Shown: positions 35,514 to 47,061, counted from the stretch's first letter. The stretch: DNA of 64,000 bases from Lingula anatina (GCF_001039355.2 NW_019773836.1:263736-327735), one strand, 5' to 3'. The notes: a model not told the origin generated them from the letters alone. Numbers and translations: made by a program.

Positions 35514-38206
35514 TGTGGTCTGCCGGTAGGTTTATGGTTGAGGCTTTTTGAACGCGGGTCAGGGCTAAATATGGACCAGGGCGCTACTGAAGACTGTCTT
35601 TTCTTTTATGATCTTTTATACCCACATCTGTATTATTTGTGCAAAGAAGTAATCTTTCTTAGCTTTAAGATTATATTTGCCCTCTAAAAGCATATTCCAT
35701 TTTAAACGATTCAATGAACTGAAGGCTCAGAAGACGCAACGTTGGAGTCATGTACTGCGCGTTACATCGGCAGTTTTCTGAAGCTTTATTCACAGGTTAA
35801 ATGTTCTGGATTCATGTGTAATTATACATATGACACTCTGATAATCATTCTCATACACATCATATTCCATCTGTCTGGATTTTAACCGGATGTTGATGTC
35901 TTGAATGTCCAATGAATGTCTTGAATGTACACTGAAGTCGGAAAAAACAAGCCAAGGCATCAAAACATCAATATTTCCTGAGTAATTAATTTTTCTAATG
36001 TGATAATATTGTGATTAGTAATTGTACAATGAAATGGCTAAATTCTATCTATAGAAGAAAACCTCAATTTTGACGTGGTTGCTATGTTCTACCAAAAAGA
36101 ACCTGTCATACTACCTCTGGTTTATTGACCTTTTTTCGTGTTTTTCGTGTTGGGAAACAATAAAGCCAATTTCAACCCCAAAAGTTCTAGTTGGCCAGTT
36201 TTTGTAGTCCTTTCTATCGGATTAAAACTCGATTTAGAGGCGATTGCTGTGGTCTACTTCTCAGAACCTGCCAAATGTACTCTGGTTTAATGAACCTCTC
36301 TTTATCGAGATCAAATATATTCACTTCAAAACCACAAGGCTCAATTTTTACTACATCACAAATTGTACACTTTGTGGTTGCGGATACTTTTTCACGTAAG
36401 AAATTGTATAGCTCTACTATTTTACATAAGATAACAAAAAATCAGATCACCATTTTCTTAACATGAAGAGATCGGTGTCTTCACACATATATATTTTTCT
36501 CTCTTGACATCATTCATTGTGGTCGACTTTTCCTTACTTAAAAAAAAAAGAGATTTTTCCCTTTTTTATTGAGATTCTATGTACAATCTTTTAATCGTTT
36601 TACAAACGCAATGTAATACAAAGGTACTAACAACACATGAAACAACCACTTCCTTTTTCTTAGGATCTCTTAAACGATACCATACACTCCCCAATGTCAA
36701 ATGCCTATGCTACAGGACGATTTTTGCAACAACTTTTGTCAGTACTGCTGGTATGTACATGGTCACCATCAAACATATCATAATTAATGTTTTAATGAGT
36801 GGGACTCTTGATTTCAATATGGACCCTCTTTTTGAAAATGGGAGTACCAGGACTGTACGTATCAAATTGTACTAACCCCCGGACCCAAAGTTCAAACCTT
36901 GAGATCCGCAGATTTAAAAATGCAATCCGTCGGGCTGTTAGTTTTGGAAATGAAGGTCCAGTGGACCCTGACATGGTGAATCTCTCTGTTACGTCACACT
37001 AGTTGCATTCCCAAGAAAGAAAAGAAACTAGAGGAATATAAAATGTAGCATGAAATAAAGCACTGAACCGTTGTTTTTATCTCCTCTCTGTGTACTTGAC
37101 AAGTGCATAAAGGAGTGCCGGTGACCTTGTCTGAATACTGAGAAGGAAAGTACCTAGGTAAATCCGTACATGTATTGCATCGGATAGAAAGATCATTAGT
37201 TACGCTCACATGAATGTACACGCCGGGGTTTTTAGTCACTTTTTATTAGTTCTTTCAAAACGTTTTATGCTTTTAGTTCTGTAAAAGAACTATAACCCTA
37301 AAACGTAATTTGATTAAAACGAAGCGGTTCCGTTTCTGACGATGGTTGTCTTCACCCATTTCGACGACGATACGAAAACGACGAGCCACCGCTGCCAGCT
37401 CCGTCACAGTACTCGGACGTCGATGTCTTGAATATTAATTAGGCCGCTATATCCTAAAGAAATTTACAGCACAATATCTTTTCTCCAGGAAAAGGTTCTA
37501 ACATATCTGCACGTTAATTCTAGATGGTATTACAAAGAGTAAAATAACTGGCTTGAAAACGTGTGGTTGCTGTGCGTTTCTGTACATTGCGTATTTCATA
37601 ATCGTCTGCCATTCAATACGATACACCCAAAAATGAAAGCGACGCATGCAGCAAGCAGTTATCTTGTCAGCCTGCCATCGCATAAAAAGCACTTCCGTGG
37701 AAGATTTTCTAACAGCTACGAGGGTCAGAATGAAGAATAACATCACATAATGCAATTCAGTTTGCAATTTTGTAGTGGCAACCCTACAGTTCTTAACTCA
37801 CCTTAATCACTAGAATTTTCTAAATCAATCTTGCTGCCAAAATATGGAGACAGGCGATAACTTGCGACACGCCGTTGTGGCCAAGTGCCTTATAAAATAA
37901 CACAGAGAACTCACTAACAGCCTAGAAAAGAGATTTACTCCGAGTTGGCTCTTATATAAAAGTTCAGCAGTACACGTTCGCCAATCAGAGCAAGTTATAC
38001 AATGAACAGTTTTACCTGTAAGTTACCAATCAGAGTAGATCACGCAATGTTACAAGAAGAGATTCAAACTTGCACACCGGACTGTACTTTACTAATAGAG
38101 ACATCTACCGGTAGCAATACAAAACAATCTCAACTAACACAGCACATCGTCACACTTCTCAAATGACTTTTATGTTTTATTTTTAATTTATTTGTTTTTC
38201 CTTCAG
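35514..38206. other. Spacer between PAN-CBM copy 2 and stranded P450 exon E2
   Basis: To about 36775 it matches the 3' flank of copy 1. About 36775-37440 is private to this copy and I recognise nothing in it. From about 37440 it is homologous to P450 gene 4 intron 8 (from about 21925), so this duplicated unit keeps more of that intron than the unit at 30230. No P450 exons 1-8. Confidence 0.6.
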
Positions 38207-38377
38207 GCCGCCGTGTTTACCGCGGGGAGTCCTTGCAAAGATGGAGCTGTTCCTGTTCTTCGTCAGCTTGCTTCAGCAATTCTAGTTTAAAATACCCGCC
38301 GGGGAAGAGAGGCCGAGCCTAAAGACCACGTGGATTCTCGTGCGGTCTCCAGTACATTTTAAGGTTGAAGGCGCTGA
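38207..38377 (+). pseudogene. Stranded P450 exon 9, copy E2 (frameshift, nonsense, Cys to Tyr)
   Basis: The exon 9 relic starts after CCTTCAG. It shares the TAC (Tyr) in place of the heme-ligand Cys codon (38218-38220). In addition it has lost one C in the run GAGTCCC (near 38230), carries TAG in place of TCG in the QQFSF segment, and lacks about 10 bases before its TGA. The flanks are almost identical to those of E3 across the N at 39219, so E2 and E3 may be alleles or an unmerged contig overlap. Confidence 0.85.
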
Positions 38378-39531
38378 TTTTCCCTGTGGTCTTGATTGAT
38401 AAATAACAAATTTAAAATTATTTTGATTCAGATCTCCAAAGACAACGGTGAAAAAAAGCTTACTTGGTACAGTGCTGTCGACATATTAGCTCACTAATCC
38501 TGCGCCGTGCTGCAGTTGTTTCTGCGCCCTGTCGCGGTAACCATGGAAATTAAATTGTCGTCCATGCAGTGTTTTCTTTATTTTAACAATATAACCTTGC
38601 TTTAATGATAATGATGAATAAAGAAATATTAGAGGTTTATCCAGCTTGTCTTTAAAAACTAAAATAGGGAAGTTGATCTGGTTTAAATATATTTGTTAAG
38701 ACGAAAACTTGGGGCCCTTTAGTGCTCTATACTTGGTAGGCCTACCTGGATGCATCAATAAATTAACTATAGTTTTAAGTCACATTTAATATTTATGTAC
38801 AAGAACGCCAACCCATTGGTTAAATCAATGCGAAGACGCTTTAGGTAGCCAAGCTGGGCAGAAATAATTCTTACTAACATAAAAAGAAACTTTTTTTATT
38901 GATGCTAGTTTAAGACTTTGATTAACCAAGAGGAAGGTATTATTCGTTCCAATAAATGACTTAGAATAACAGAGCATTATTTATTTTTGGATTTTTTTTT
39001 ACCACCAAATATGAGTAATGCATTCAAATTTTCCCATAGTTTAATGACATGAACGTATTCGTTACCGTGTTTACGTTACATACAAAAAATCTATACATCC
39101 ATTAGTCTGGGCTGCGATAGTTCACAAAAGGACTGTCACAAACATATCATACAAAGGGTTTGGAAAATCGAGCGCTGGTTAGAAGAAGAGACAAATGCGA
39201 GGTGAACCTTGGGGGGGGNATAACACACAGAACTCACTAACAGCCTAGAAAAGAGATTTACTCCGAGTTGGCTCTTATATAAAAGTTCAGCAGTACACGT
39301 TCGCCAATCAGAGCAAGTTATACAATGAACAGTTTTACCTGTAAGTTACCAATCAGAGTTGATCACGCAATGTTACAAGAAAAAGTCAAACTTGCACACC
39401 GGACTGTACTTTACTAATAGAGACATCTACCGGTAGCAATACAAAACAATCTCAACTAACACAGCACATCGTCACACTTCTTCTCAAATGACTTTTATGT
39501 TTTATTTTTAATTTATTCGTTTTTCCTTCAG
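38378..39531. other. Spacer containing an assembly gap
   Basis: 38378-39218 is nearly identical to 39714-40555. After the N, 39220-39531 repeats 37900-38206. Nothing coding is seen. Confidence 0.7.
39219..39219. other. Assembly gap (single N) between near-identical flanks
   Basis: The N follows a G-run. The sequence to its left (from about 37900) and right (to about 40556) are two copies of the same 1.3 kb, consistent with two contig ends that overlap but were left unmerged. Confidence 0.85.
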
Positions 39532-39713
39532 GCCGCCTTGTTTACCTTGGGGAGTCCCTTGCAAAGATGGAGCTGTTCCTATTCTTCACCAGCTTGCTTC
39601 AGCAATTCTCGTTTAAAATACCCGCCGGGGAAGAGAGGCCGAGCCTGAAGACCACGTGGACTCTCGTGCGGTCTCCAGTACCCTATAAGGTTGAAGTGCA
39701 CAGGAGGCGCTGA
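39532..39713 (+). pseudogene. Stranded P450 exon 9, copy E3 (Cys to Tyr)
   Basis: 182 nt, intact acceptor and frame, TGA at 39711-39713. The heme-ligand codon is TAC (39543-39545), and the arginine two residues before it is CTT (Leu), giving RLVYLGE. No exons 1-8 nearby. Apart from the heme loop it keeps the C-terminal P450 sequence ([10 protein letters not shown]..., VEVHRRR). Non-functional as a heme-thiolate P450 exon; use as an alternative last exon cannot be ruled out. Confidence 0.85.
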
Positions 39714-40895
39714 ATATCCCTGTGGTCTTGATTGATAAATAACAAATTTAAAATTATTTTGATTCAGATCTCCAAAGACAACGGTGAAAAAAAGCTTACT
39801 TGGTACAGTGCTGGCGACATATTAGCTCACTTATCCTGCGCCGTGCTGCAGTTGTTTCTGCGCCCTGTCGCGGTAACCATGGAAATTAAATTGTCGTCCA
39901 TGCAGTGTTTTCTTTATTTTAACAATATAACCTTGCTTTAATGATAATAATGAATAAAGAAATATTAGAGGTTTATCCAGCTTGTCTTTAAAAACTAAAA
40001 TAGGGAAGTTGATCTGGTTTAAATATATTTGTTAAGACGAAAACTTGGGGCCCTTTAGTGCTCTATACTTGGTAGGCCTACCTGGATGCATCAATAAATT
40101 AACTATAGTTTTAAGTCACATTTAATATTTATGTACAAGAACGCCAACCCATTGGTTAAATCAATGCGAAGACGCTTTAGGTAGCCAAGCTGGGCAGAAA
40201 TAATTCTTACTAACATAAAAAGAAACTTTTTTTATTGATGCTAGTTTAAGACTTTGATTAACCAAGAGGAAGGTATTATTCGTTCCAATAAATGACTTAG
40301 AATAACAGAGCATTATTTATTTTTGGAATTTTTTTTACCACCAAATATGAGTAATGCATTCAAATTTTCCCATAGTTTAATGACATGAACGTATTCGTTA
40401 CCGTGTTTACGTTACATACAAAAAATCTATACATCCATTAGTCTGGGCTGCGATAGTTCACAATAGGACTGTCACAAACATATCATACAAAGGGTTTGGA
40501 AAATCGAGCGCTGGTTAGAAGAAGAGACAAATGCGAGGTGAACCTTGGGGGGGGAGGCTAATTGAGGTGACAAGGTCAAACGATTATAGACTCTGAGGTT
40601 GGTAACGAGCGCCCGCGTCACTCTACCCGACTTCAAGTTCCTTGATTATTCCGGAGAACTGAATACAACATTATTCCTTGAGTTGGTTAAGGGGGAGCCA
40701 AAGACAAGGCAGAACTTAAACAAATCTTTGCTCTTTCCAAAAGAGATAGTTTGTTCCTTATAGAGCTCAAGGCGAGATCCTTTTAAACTAATATTTACAT
40801 CATGAAATTATTTATGGTTAATTTCGCCACATTCAAGTCATTTTACGTCCAGCTGGTTTATAATATGCCCGCTGCGGTATTTCCAACTGGCAAGA
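39714..40895. other. Spacer between stranded P450 exon E3 and PAN-CBM copy 3
   Basis: Homologous to the spacers before copies 1 and 2; it presumably includes the promoter of copy 3. No exon seen. Confidence 0.6.
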
Positions 40896-41529
40896 ATGAA
40901 GAAAAGTGATTTAGTAGTGTTCTTAGCATGGGGAATTGTCGCAGGTAAGTCATGTATTTACTTCAATAAAAAGACCTATTATCTGTAAAGACTGGTCTCC
41001 ATCAGGTATTTCAATAACACCCTTGTAATTATGTCATCATTATCAAAACCTGTAAACTGCGAAAATAAAAAACAAACGTTTTTTAAAATGTAGTTCGCAT
41101 CTGAAAGTCCTTTCTTTGGTGATCTTTTTAGTTGGTTTTATACCTCTGCATTGTACTAAAATTACCCAGAGAAATATCCCTCAAAATAAGACAGTACAGA
41201 CAAGTGCAAGCCTACACCTATTAGGTACACTCGCTTTACAGGTGTATCTGTGGCAGGGCACATGAGTTTCCTCCATTACAGCCGCGAAAGGGGCTACAGA
41301 TACGGAGGAGAGAACGATACGTATTCAATAACAACAAGCAGTGCGACAGCGTGCGCAGTAAAGTGTTCAAAGCGGTCCGTGTGCCAGCGTTCAACTTCAA
41401 ACCATCAGCCCGCCTGTGTCAGCCGTATTTAGGCTTTAATGCAAGTAATTACAGCTATGGTATTTTGATGGATTCGGAGTGGGACCTGTGGATGTCTAAG
41501 GTAGAATCTCTCTCTCTCTCTCTCTCTCG

Positions 41530-41566
<37 letters not shown>

Positions 41567-44139
41567 GTTCTAGACGTCTGAAAACCAAGACCTGTATAAA
41601 CACCACTAATCTTGATAATTCTACGCATTTACTTTTTTTTTTGCGCTTTTAAGGTCGATACTCATACTTGTGATGTTGGTACGTGATCATTTTGCTCTCT
41701 GCATTGTTTAAACAAAGCACATATTACTAATCACATTAAGAGAAAGAGTACAACATTTTGGGAGTGTGGTAATACCAGGGTATTAAACAACACCTCGCCC
41801 CTAGACAATGTTTCTATTAAACGCAGGCCCGTGGGGAGAGGGGTTCAAGGAACTCGAACGAACTGTTCCTTTTAGTCTGGAAAGGGCTCACTCTGAATAG
41901 AAAATAAACTGAGTCCATTACATTTAATTTTATTTTTTTATTTATTTTTCATTTGTTAATTAATTAATTCATTAATTCATTCATTCATTCTTTTTCAGAG
42001 TGTATCAGACAAAAGTAGTAACACAGGTATGATGCTTTTAATTTCATACCTATTGTTTTGATGTCTGTAAATCATGTTGTTTTACTTCTTATATACATTA
42101 CAAATGCTGCTTTTTTATACATCTAAGTTTAAAGCACTAAATGCACTATCCCTAAATATTTGGTAAAATATATATGTGCCTCAGCTCATATGATTATTTT
42201 ATAATTATTAAAAACAATATTTTCGAACTTTTTTCAAGTGTATATGCACAATTAAAAGTGGCGTGCTCAATTCGTATTTCTAAACAAATACATAAATAAA
42301 GAAGGAGTTGAGTAAATTAATTAATTCGTTTCAATTAATTAAAATTAATTAATGATGATCTATTATAGCCCCAATGAACTTGGTGGCGGACCCTTCCTTT
42401 GAAACTGGCACGACTGACTTCTATCAACCATACTACAACTCCTTCACTCCGACCAACACGATGGCCCACACTGGGCAGTGGTCAGCAAGGGTTAACTGTT
42501 CAGGGTCAGGTGGGGTGAAACAGCGGGTCACGTTCCCGAGCGGGTAGGTCTCACTTTATCTGTTTTATTTCTCTCTGGCCACGAGGGGTCGCTGTACCCT
42601 AGGTTCTAGATTTCGGTATTGCCTGCTCGATCTTGATTTCACATATAACCAACATCAGCAATACCGACTCTAGCCACCACCGGCATACTAGGGGCGTGTT
42701 CGACAAAAATATGCCTTATTATTTATTTTTCAATTAACATCTTTAATACAGTAAATTAAAATTAAATAAAGCAAAATTAAATCTGATTTTTGTTTCATTT
42801 TTGACTAATGACATTCAACTGCTGATTCACTGGGGAGTAAATCATTTGATTGACGGACACTCAAAATTGCCACTATTCGTCAGGGGCACTGAAAAGCTAT
42901 CACGTGGAAAGGTATAGTGTCCTGACACTCGGGGTAGGGTCCCTGTAGCCTAGTCGGTCGTATGATATTGAAAAAAAATGTCTTGTTATAAAACGGAAAA
43001 CAGACACAATGTTTTGTTACTGTTTTTTTTAGGTTAAAGTTAAATAATGTTTATTTTAAAGTTTGTTTGCATTTATTTACAGAACTAGATTCCTCACAGC
43101 TTCCTTGTGGAGTATCGCTAACGGCGTTACCTCGCCAGAATCAAGCTCCTACTCTCTCTATTTGGACCTCCTGGTGAGTTTAAAATTTGCGTAACACCTT
43201 TAAATAGCGAAATATTTCTCTCAATCATTGCATTCTCTTATGAAACCCCCTTTTTTAGTTTTAAGTCACGTTTATCATGCATAAGACAGATAGAAGCTGG
43301 TGAATTTCACAAGTGACTGTAAGAATTACAAATTTAGAAGACGAAAACGAATTTATAGATTGTCATTTTTCAATTAGACAAAATGGTATTTTGAATAGTG
43401 TTAGTACAGGAACGTTTACCATGATAGATACCTATCAATGTAAACTTGGAAAATCTGACCGTCTTCAAGAAAACCCAGAAGACGGCCTAAATCCGCCCCT
43501 GATGGTAAAAAGGAAATTTATGAAATTTCCGGGAAAACGTACATATACGAAAACGTGTACATAAAAGACAAAAGTGCATTGTGTATGTATACCTTTAAGC
43601 AAAGTACGTGCACGAGTTTCCCTTGTCTGGCTATTACCGGGAAGTAGTCACTGTGTGTGCAGTAAAAAAGCTATTAAGGGCCCCGTAAGTCGAAGGCATC
43701 GCGTATTGCGAATAGCGATTTCACATAGAGGCGACAATGTTTTATATGGGGCGAGTATGGGCGAGTTATGGAATCGAAACGCTTGCGCCCGGTTGCAATG
43801 CCCGTTGCTTTCGAGTTACGGGGCCCTGATAACACGCAGGCAGGTAAAAACGTGTACCAGGGGGGTACAAATCGTGTACCAGCCAAAAGATAAAATCAAA
43901 TAAACTTTGAAACTATATTTATCATAATTCTTCTTCATATATCCCTACAGCTCAGCGATGACACTTGGATGTATGGAAGAATCGCCAGCTTCACCCCCGG
44001 GACTTCTGCCACGTGGGAACAGGGCGTGGTGACGGTCACCTCGGAGGTGGACATAAACTATGCTTACGTCTATGGCTTGTGTAGATATCGCACTGGGGAG
44101 GCATACTTTGATGACATGGTAGTTACTGCTAGTCCGTAA
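40896..44139 (+). pseudogene. PAN-CBM gene, copy 3, with a one-base frameshift in exon 2
   Basis: Exon positions: 40896-40944, 41242-41500, 41999-42026, 42369-42543, 43083-43173, 43951-44139. The structure matches copy 1 except that exon 2 is 259 instead of 260 nt: one G is missing near 41388 (TGCCAGCG for TGCCAGGCG), which shifts the frame in the middle of the PAN-like core, after ACAVKC...VCQ. All other exons, the splice sites, the signal peptide (MKKSDLVVFLAWGIVAG) and the CBM-like half ending GEAYFDDMVVTASP are intact. It is either a young pseudogene or a sequencing error close to a poorly assembled spot. If the base is restored by resequencing it would be a normal third paralogue. AATAAA follows at 44445-44450. 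Confidence 0.78.
43677..43827. mobile_element. Short palindrome-ended element in PAN-CBM copy 3 intron 5
   Basis: 151 bp with perfect outer inverted ends AGGGCCCCGTAA and TTACGGGGCCCT, followed by TCGAA/TTCGA. Copy 1 lacks it at the matching place (GCTATTCTGATAAC). No coding capacity; I see no clear target duplication. Confidence 0.65.
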
Positions 44140-44444
44140 GCACTGCTAAAAAATGAACATGATATTCCATTTTTGCGAGTGTAAAATATATTTGGAGTGT
44201 TAGGAACGCCAAATGTCCCAAAGCGAGTACTGCTCAGAAGTCATGCAAGTCCCTTTAAAATTGTCAAGCAAGTCCCTTCAAAATTGCCAAGGTCAAATTG
44301 GCAGTATTACCGGCAATATAGGTTTTCCTAATTGGTTAGAAGGTGCAAATTGTTCCGAAAGGATAAGTAATTATATGTCGACTTACAAAATATTGGCTCA
44401 TTCAGTTTGCTTAGCAGTCTTCAATATTTATTACTTTATATTTA

Positions 44445-44450
44445 AATAAA
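44445..44450 (+). promoter_or_regulatory. Polyadenylation signal, PAN-CBM copy 3
   Basis: AATAAA about 305 nt after the stop, in the same conserved context as the one after copy 1. Confidence 0.5.
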
Positions 44451-45748
44451 ATTTATAAACAATCATTACATTTGCAATTATGGAAATGGTTTGAAACGAT
44501 ATTGAGGGACACCTTGAAAATTATTTTTGCCATCTGAAAGCAAATTTCATTTTAAAAGATTCAGTGAACTGTCTGAGAACGACGCTCATATTATATTGTT
44601 ATTACTGCGCTTAACATAGGCTGCTACTTCAATCAGTCCTTTGTCTCCATCAGTGAGTTTCTATGCGACGCCGTGCTATACGATTTATTTCACCATTTCT
44701 TTTTCATTTATAACATGCAATTCTAGCATATTTACAGTTCGTTTGGTCGACGAATGGTCTACAAATTCCATATAATTGGGTTCTTGATCTCTGTTCTCTG
44801 TAATCACCACTACATTTTTTTAAAATTTTGTGAGAACAAGGGTTTGTTTGTTAGTTAGAAGTATTGACTCAATGATGTTATGAATCAAAGCGTTGAATAT
44901 GATAGTTGAAAAATGTAAAATACAATGGTGTTTAGTCCGCTATTGACACAAGTCTTGAAAACGCATCACTGGTACGCTTTTTATGCATGTAAATGCAGCT
45001 TAAAAAACCCGGTATTGATCTTTACGTAAAAAGTATAGAAAGGAAGATCAAATTCCAATTCAACAGAGCTTCCTATTCATTCAATATCTCCTTTAACAAG
45101 TAAAACAGAACACGTTTTGGTGATTTTCCTGCTGTGGCTATTTGAATAAAGCCCTTTTTATCAATTTTGCGCACACAATTATAAAACCCTCTTTTGTAAT
45201 GCTATTTTTAACATTCGTCATAACTTTTCTTTTAAACTACGATGTTTGCACATTGAAAATCAATCAATTGAGGCGATTGTTCCCAGGTTATAATTAGATG
45301 TTTTGAATTCACATGTGATTATATCATAATCTGTTAATTATTTTCGTACATCTCATTCTTTCTGTATGGATTTTAACCGGACGTTGATGTCTTGAATGGC
45401 CATGTAGAAAAAACTAGCGAAGACATCAAAACATCAATATTTCTTTAGTGATTAATTCCTCTGTAATTATATTGTGAATGTTAATTGTACAATGAAATGG
45501 TTAAATCCTTTCTATAGAAGTAAACCTCGATTTTGATGTGGTTGCTATGTTCTACTAAAAAGAATCTGTCATACTACATGTACCACTGGTTTATTGACCT
45601 TTTTTCGTGTTGGGAAGTAATAAAGTCAATTTCAACCTCAAAAGTTCTAGTTGGCAAGTTTTTGCAGTTCTTTCTGGGGGGAATAAAAACTCAATTTTGG
45701 GGCGTTTGCTGTGGTGTGTAGTACTTCCCAGAACCTGCCACACGTACT

Positions 45749-46064
45749 CAGGGCCCGGTTGCACCAACCAGTCGTAAGTGAGGCGTAGCAGTTGCGCCGG
45801 CGTAAACCGGGCGCAAAACGCTACGCCCGAGTAAAGCCAGTTGCACCAAATTAGAATAGTGCTTACGTCGGTCTTAACTTAGTCGTAAATTTACGCCTGC
45901 CAGCTAGGTGGTGTAAGTCGGTCGTAGCTCGTTTTCCACTATGGCTAGGCAAGCACAGAGAGAGTTTGATGACAATTATCGTAGTTAACGTAGAAAATGT
46001 GGGTTGTTATTTGTTAGTTTCTTACTCAAAACTTCCGTCTGTATAGCTTTGTTTTTAAAAAAAC

Positions 46065-46122
<58 letters not shown>

Positions 46123-47042
46123 TGATTACTAAATACATTATATGTGTAGCCATGTACATGTATATGCATATGTTCAAATTAAATCTTACCACTCATGTAG
46201 GTACGTCTTGGCTCTCAGCAGTACGGTTTCTTTAATTCTTTTTCTTTTTACAATTTTTGACAAACCATAACTAACTATAGTCATTCTTTCTTCACATTTT
46301 ATATCATTTATATTTTACTATATATAAACATAGAGACGAAAGCTTAAAATATCAACATTTTAAGGCTCATATAATACGTATTAGGTCTCTTGATTAATCT
46401 CCAAGATGTAAGCTCGATTGAATTAAATGATCTCTCACGGTGTAACCATAGATAAGAAGGTCATGAAATTGTCGGCACTGTTGTAGAAATATAAAAAGAG
46501 AGCAATGTTGGCGTTTTTGCATTATTTTCAGACTCAAAAGTTTCAATAACAAATGTGAAGGTGTTCAAATCCATTAATAGAAATATATACTGCCTCCAAC
46601 GCGTTTTTCTCATTTACAACAGCATACTATAATAGCATACTATAATAATATTTTGATTCGGAATATATTTACGATTTTATTGCTATATATCCAAGGCAAC
46701 AGCAAAGTTTACGTATTTAAACGTTCTTATTTCTAAATAAAAATGGAATAATGTAGCTTATGAATTTCTCCGTCTCTGAAATGCTCCTTTTGTGTTTATT
46801 TATGTCATCATTCCATTATGACTGCAGCTGAGATCTCCTCATTTGCCCAATTATACCATCCACGTATTGTTGGCCAGTGACGCAACGGAGCTTTACTCGG
46901 GCGTAGTTATGTCGATCAGTTTTTGTCTTGGTGCAACGGGCGTAAACAGGGAGAGTAAACCTGGCGCACGGACTCCAGGCGTTGCGGTTGACGACAGTCG
47001 TAGCCGAGTAAATTTACGCCCTGTTGGTGCAACCGGGCCCTG
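45749..47042. mobile_element. 1.3-kb non-autonomous DNA transposon with GGGCCC termini
   Basis: The ends are CAGGGCCCGGTTGCACCAAC and its exact complement GTTGGTGCAACCGGGCCCTG. Subterminal GTAAATTTACGCC motifs recur near both ends. The interior is AT-rich with an (AT)n array (46071-46120). The matching site after copy 1 (GTACTCTGGTTTTATGACC near 29310) is empty. No transposase frame is visible. The GGGCCC ends would fit a PIF/Harbinger-type element, but the flanking TCA and TGA do not give a clean 3-bp duplication, so the superfamily is open. Confidence 0.75.
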
Positions 47043-47061
47043 ATTTTATGACCCTCTTTGT

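Noticed and set aside
36799-37002. 67-codon frame in the private block after PAN-CBM copy 2
   Set aside because: No recognisable domain, splice context or paralogue supports it.
43574-43903. 109-codon frame in intron 5 of PAN-CBM copy 3
   Set aside because: It spans an inserted palindrome-ended element and has no counterpart in the other copies.
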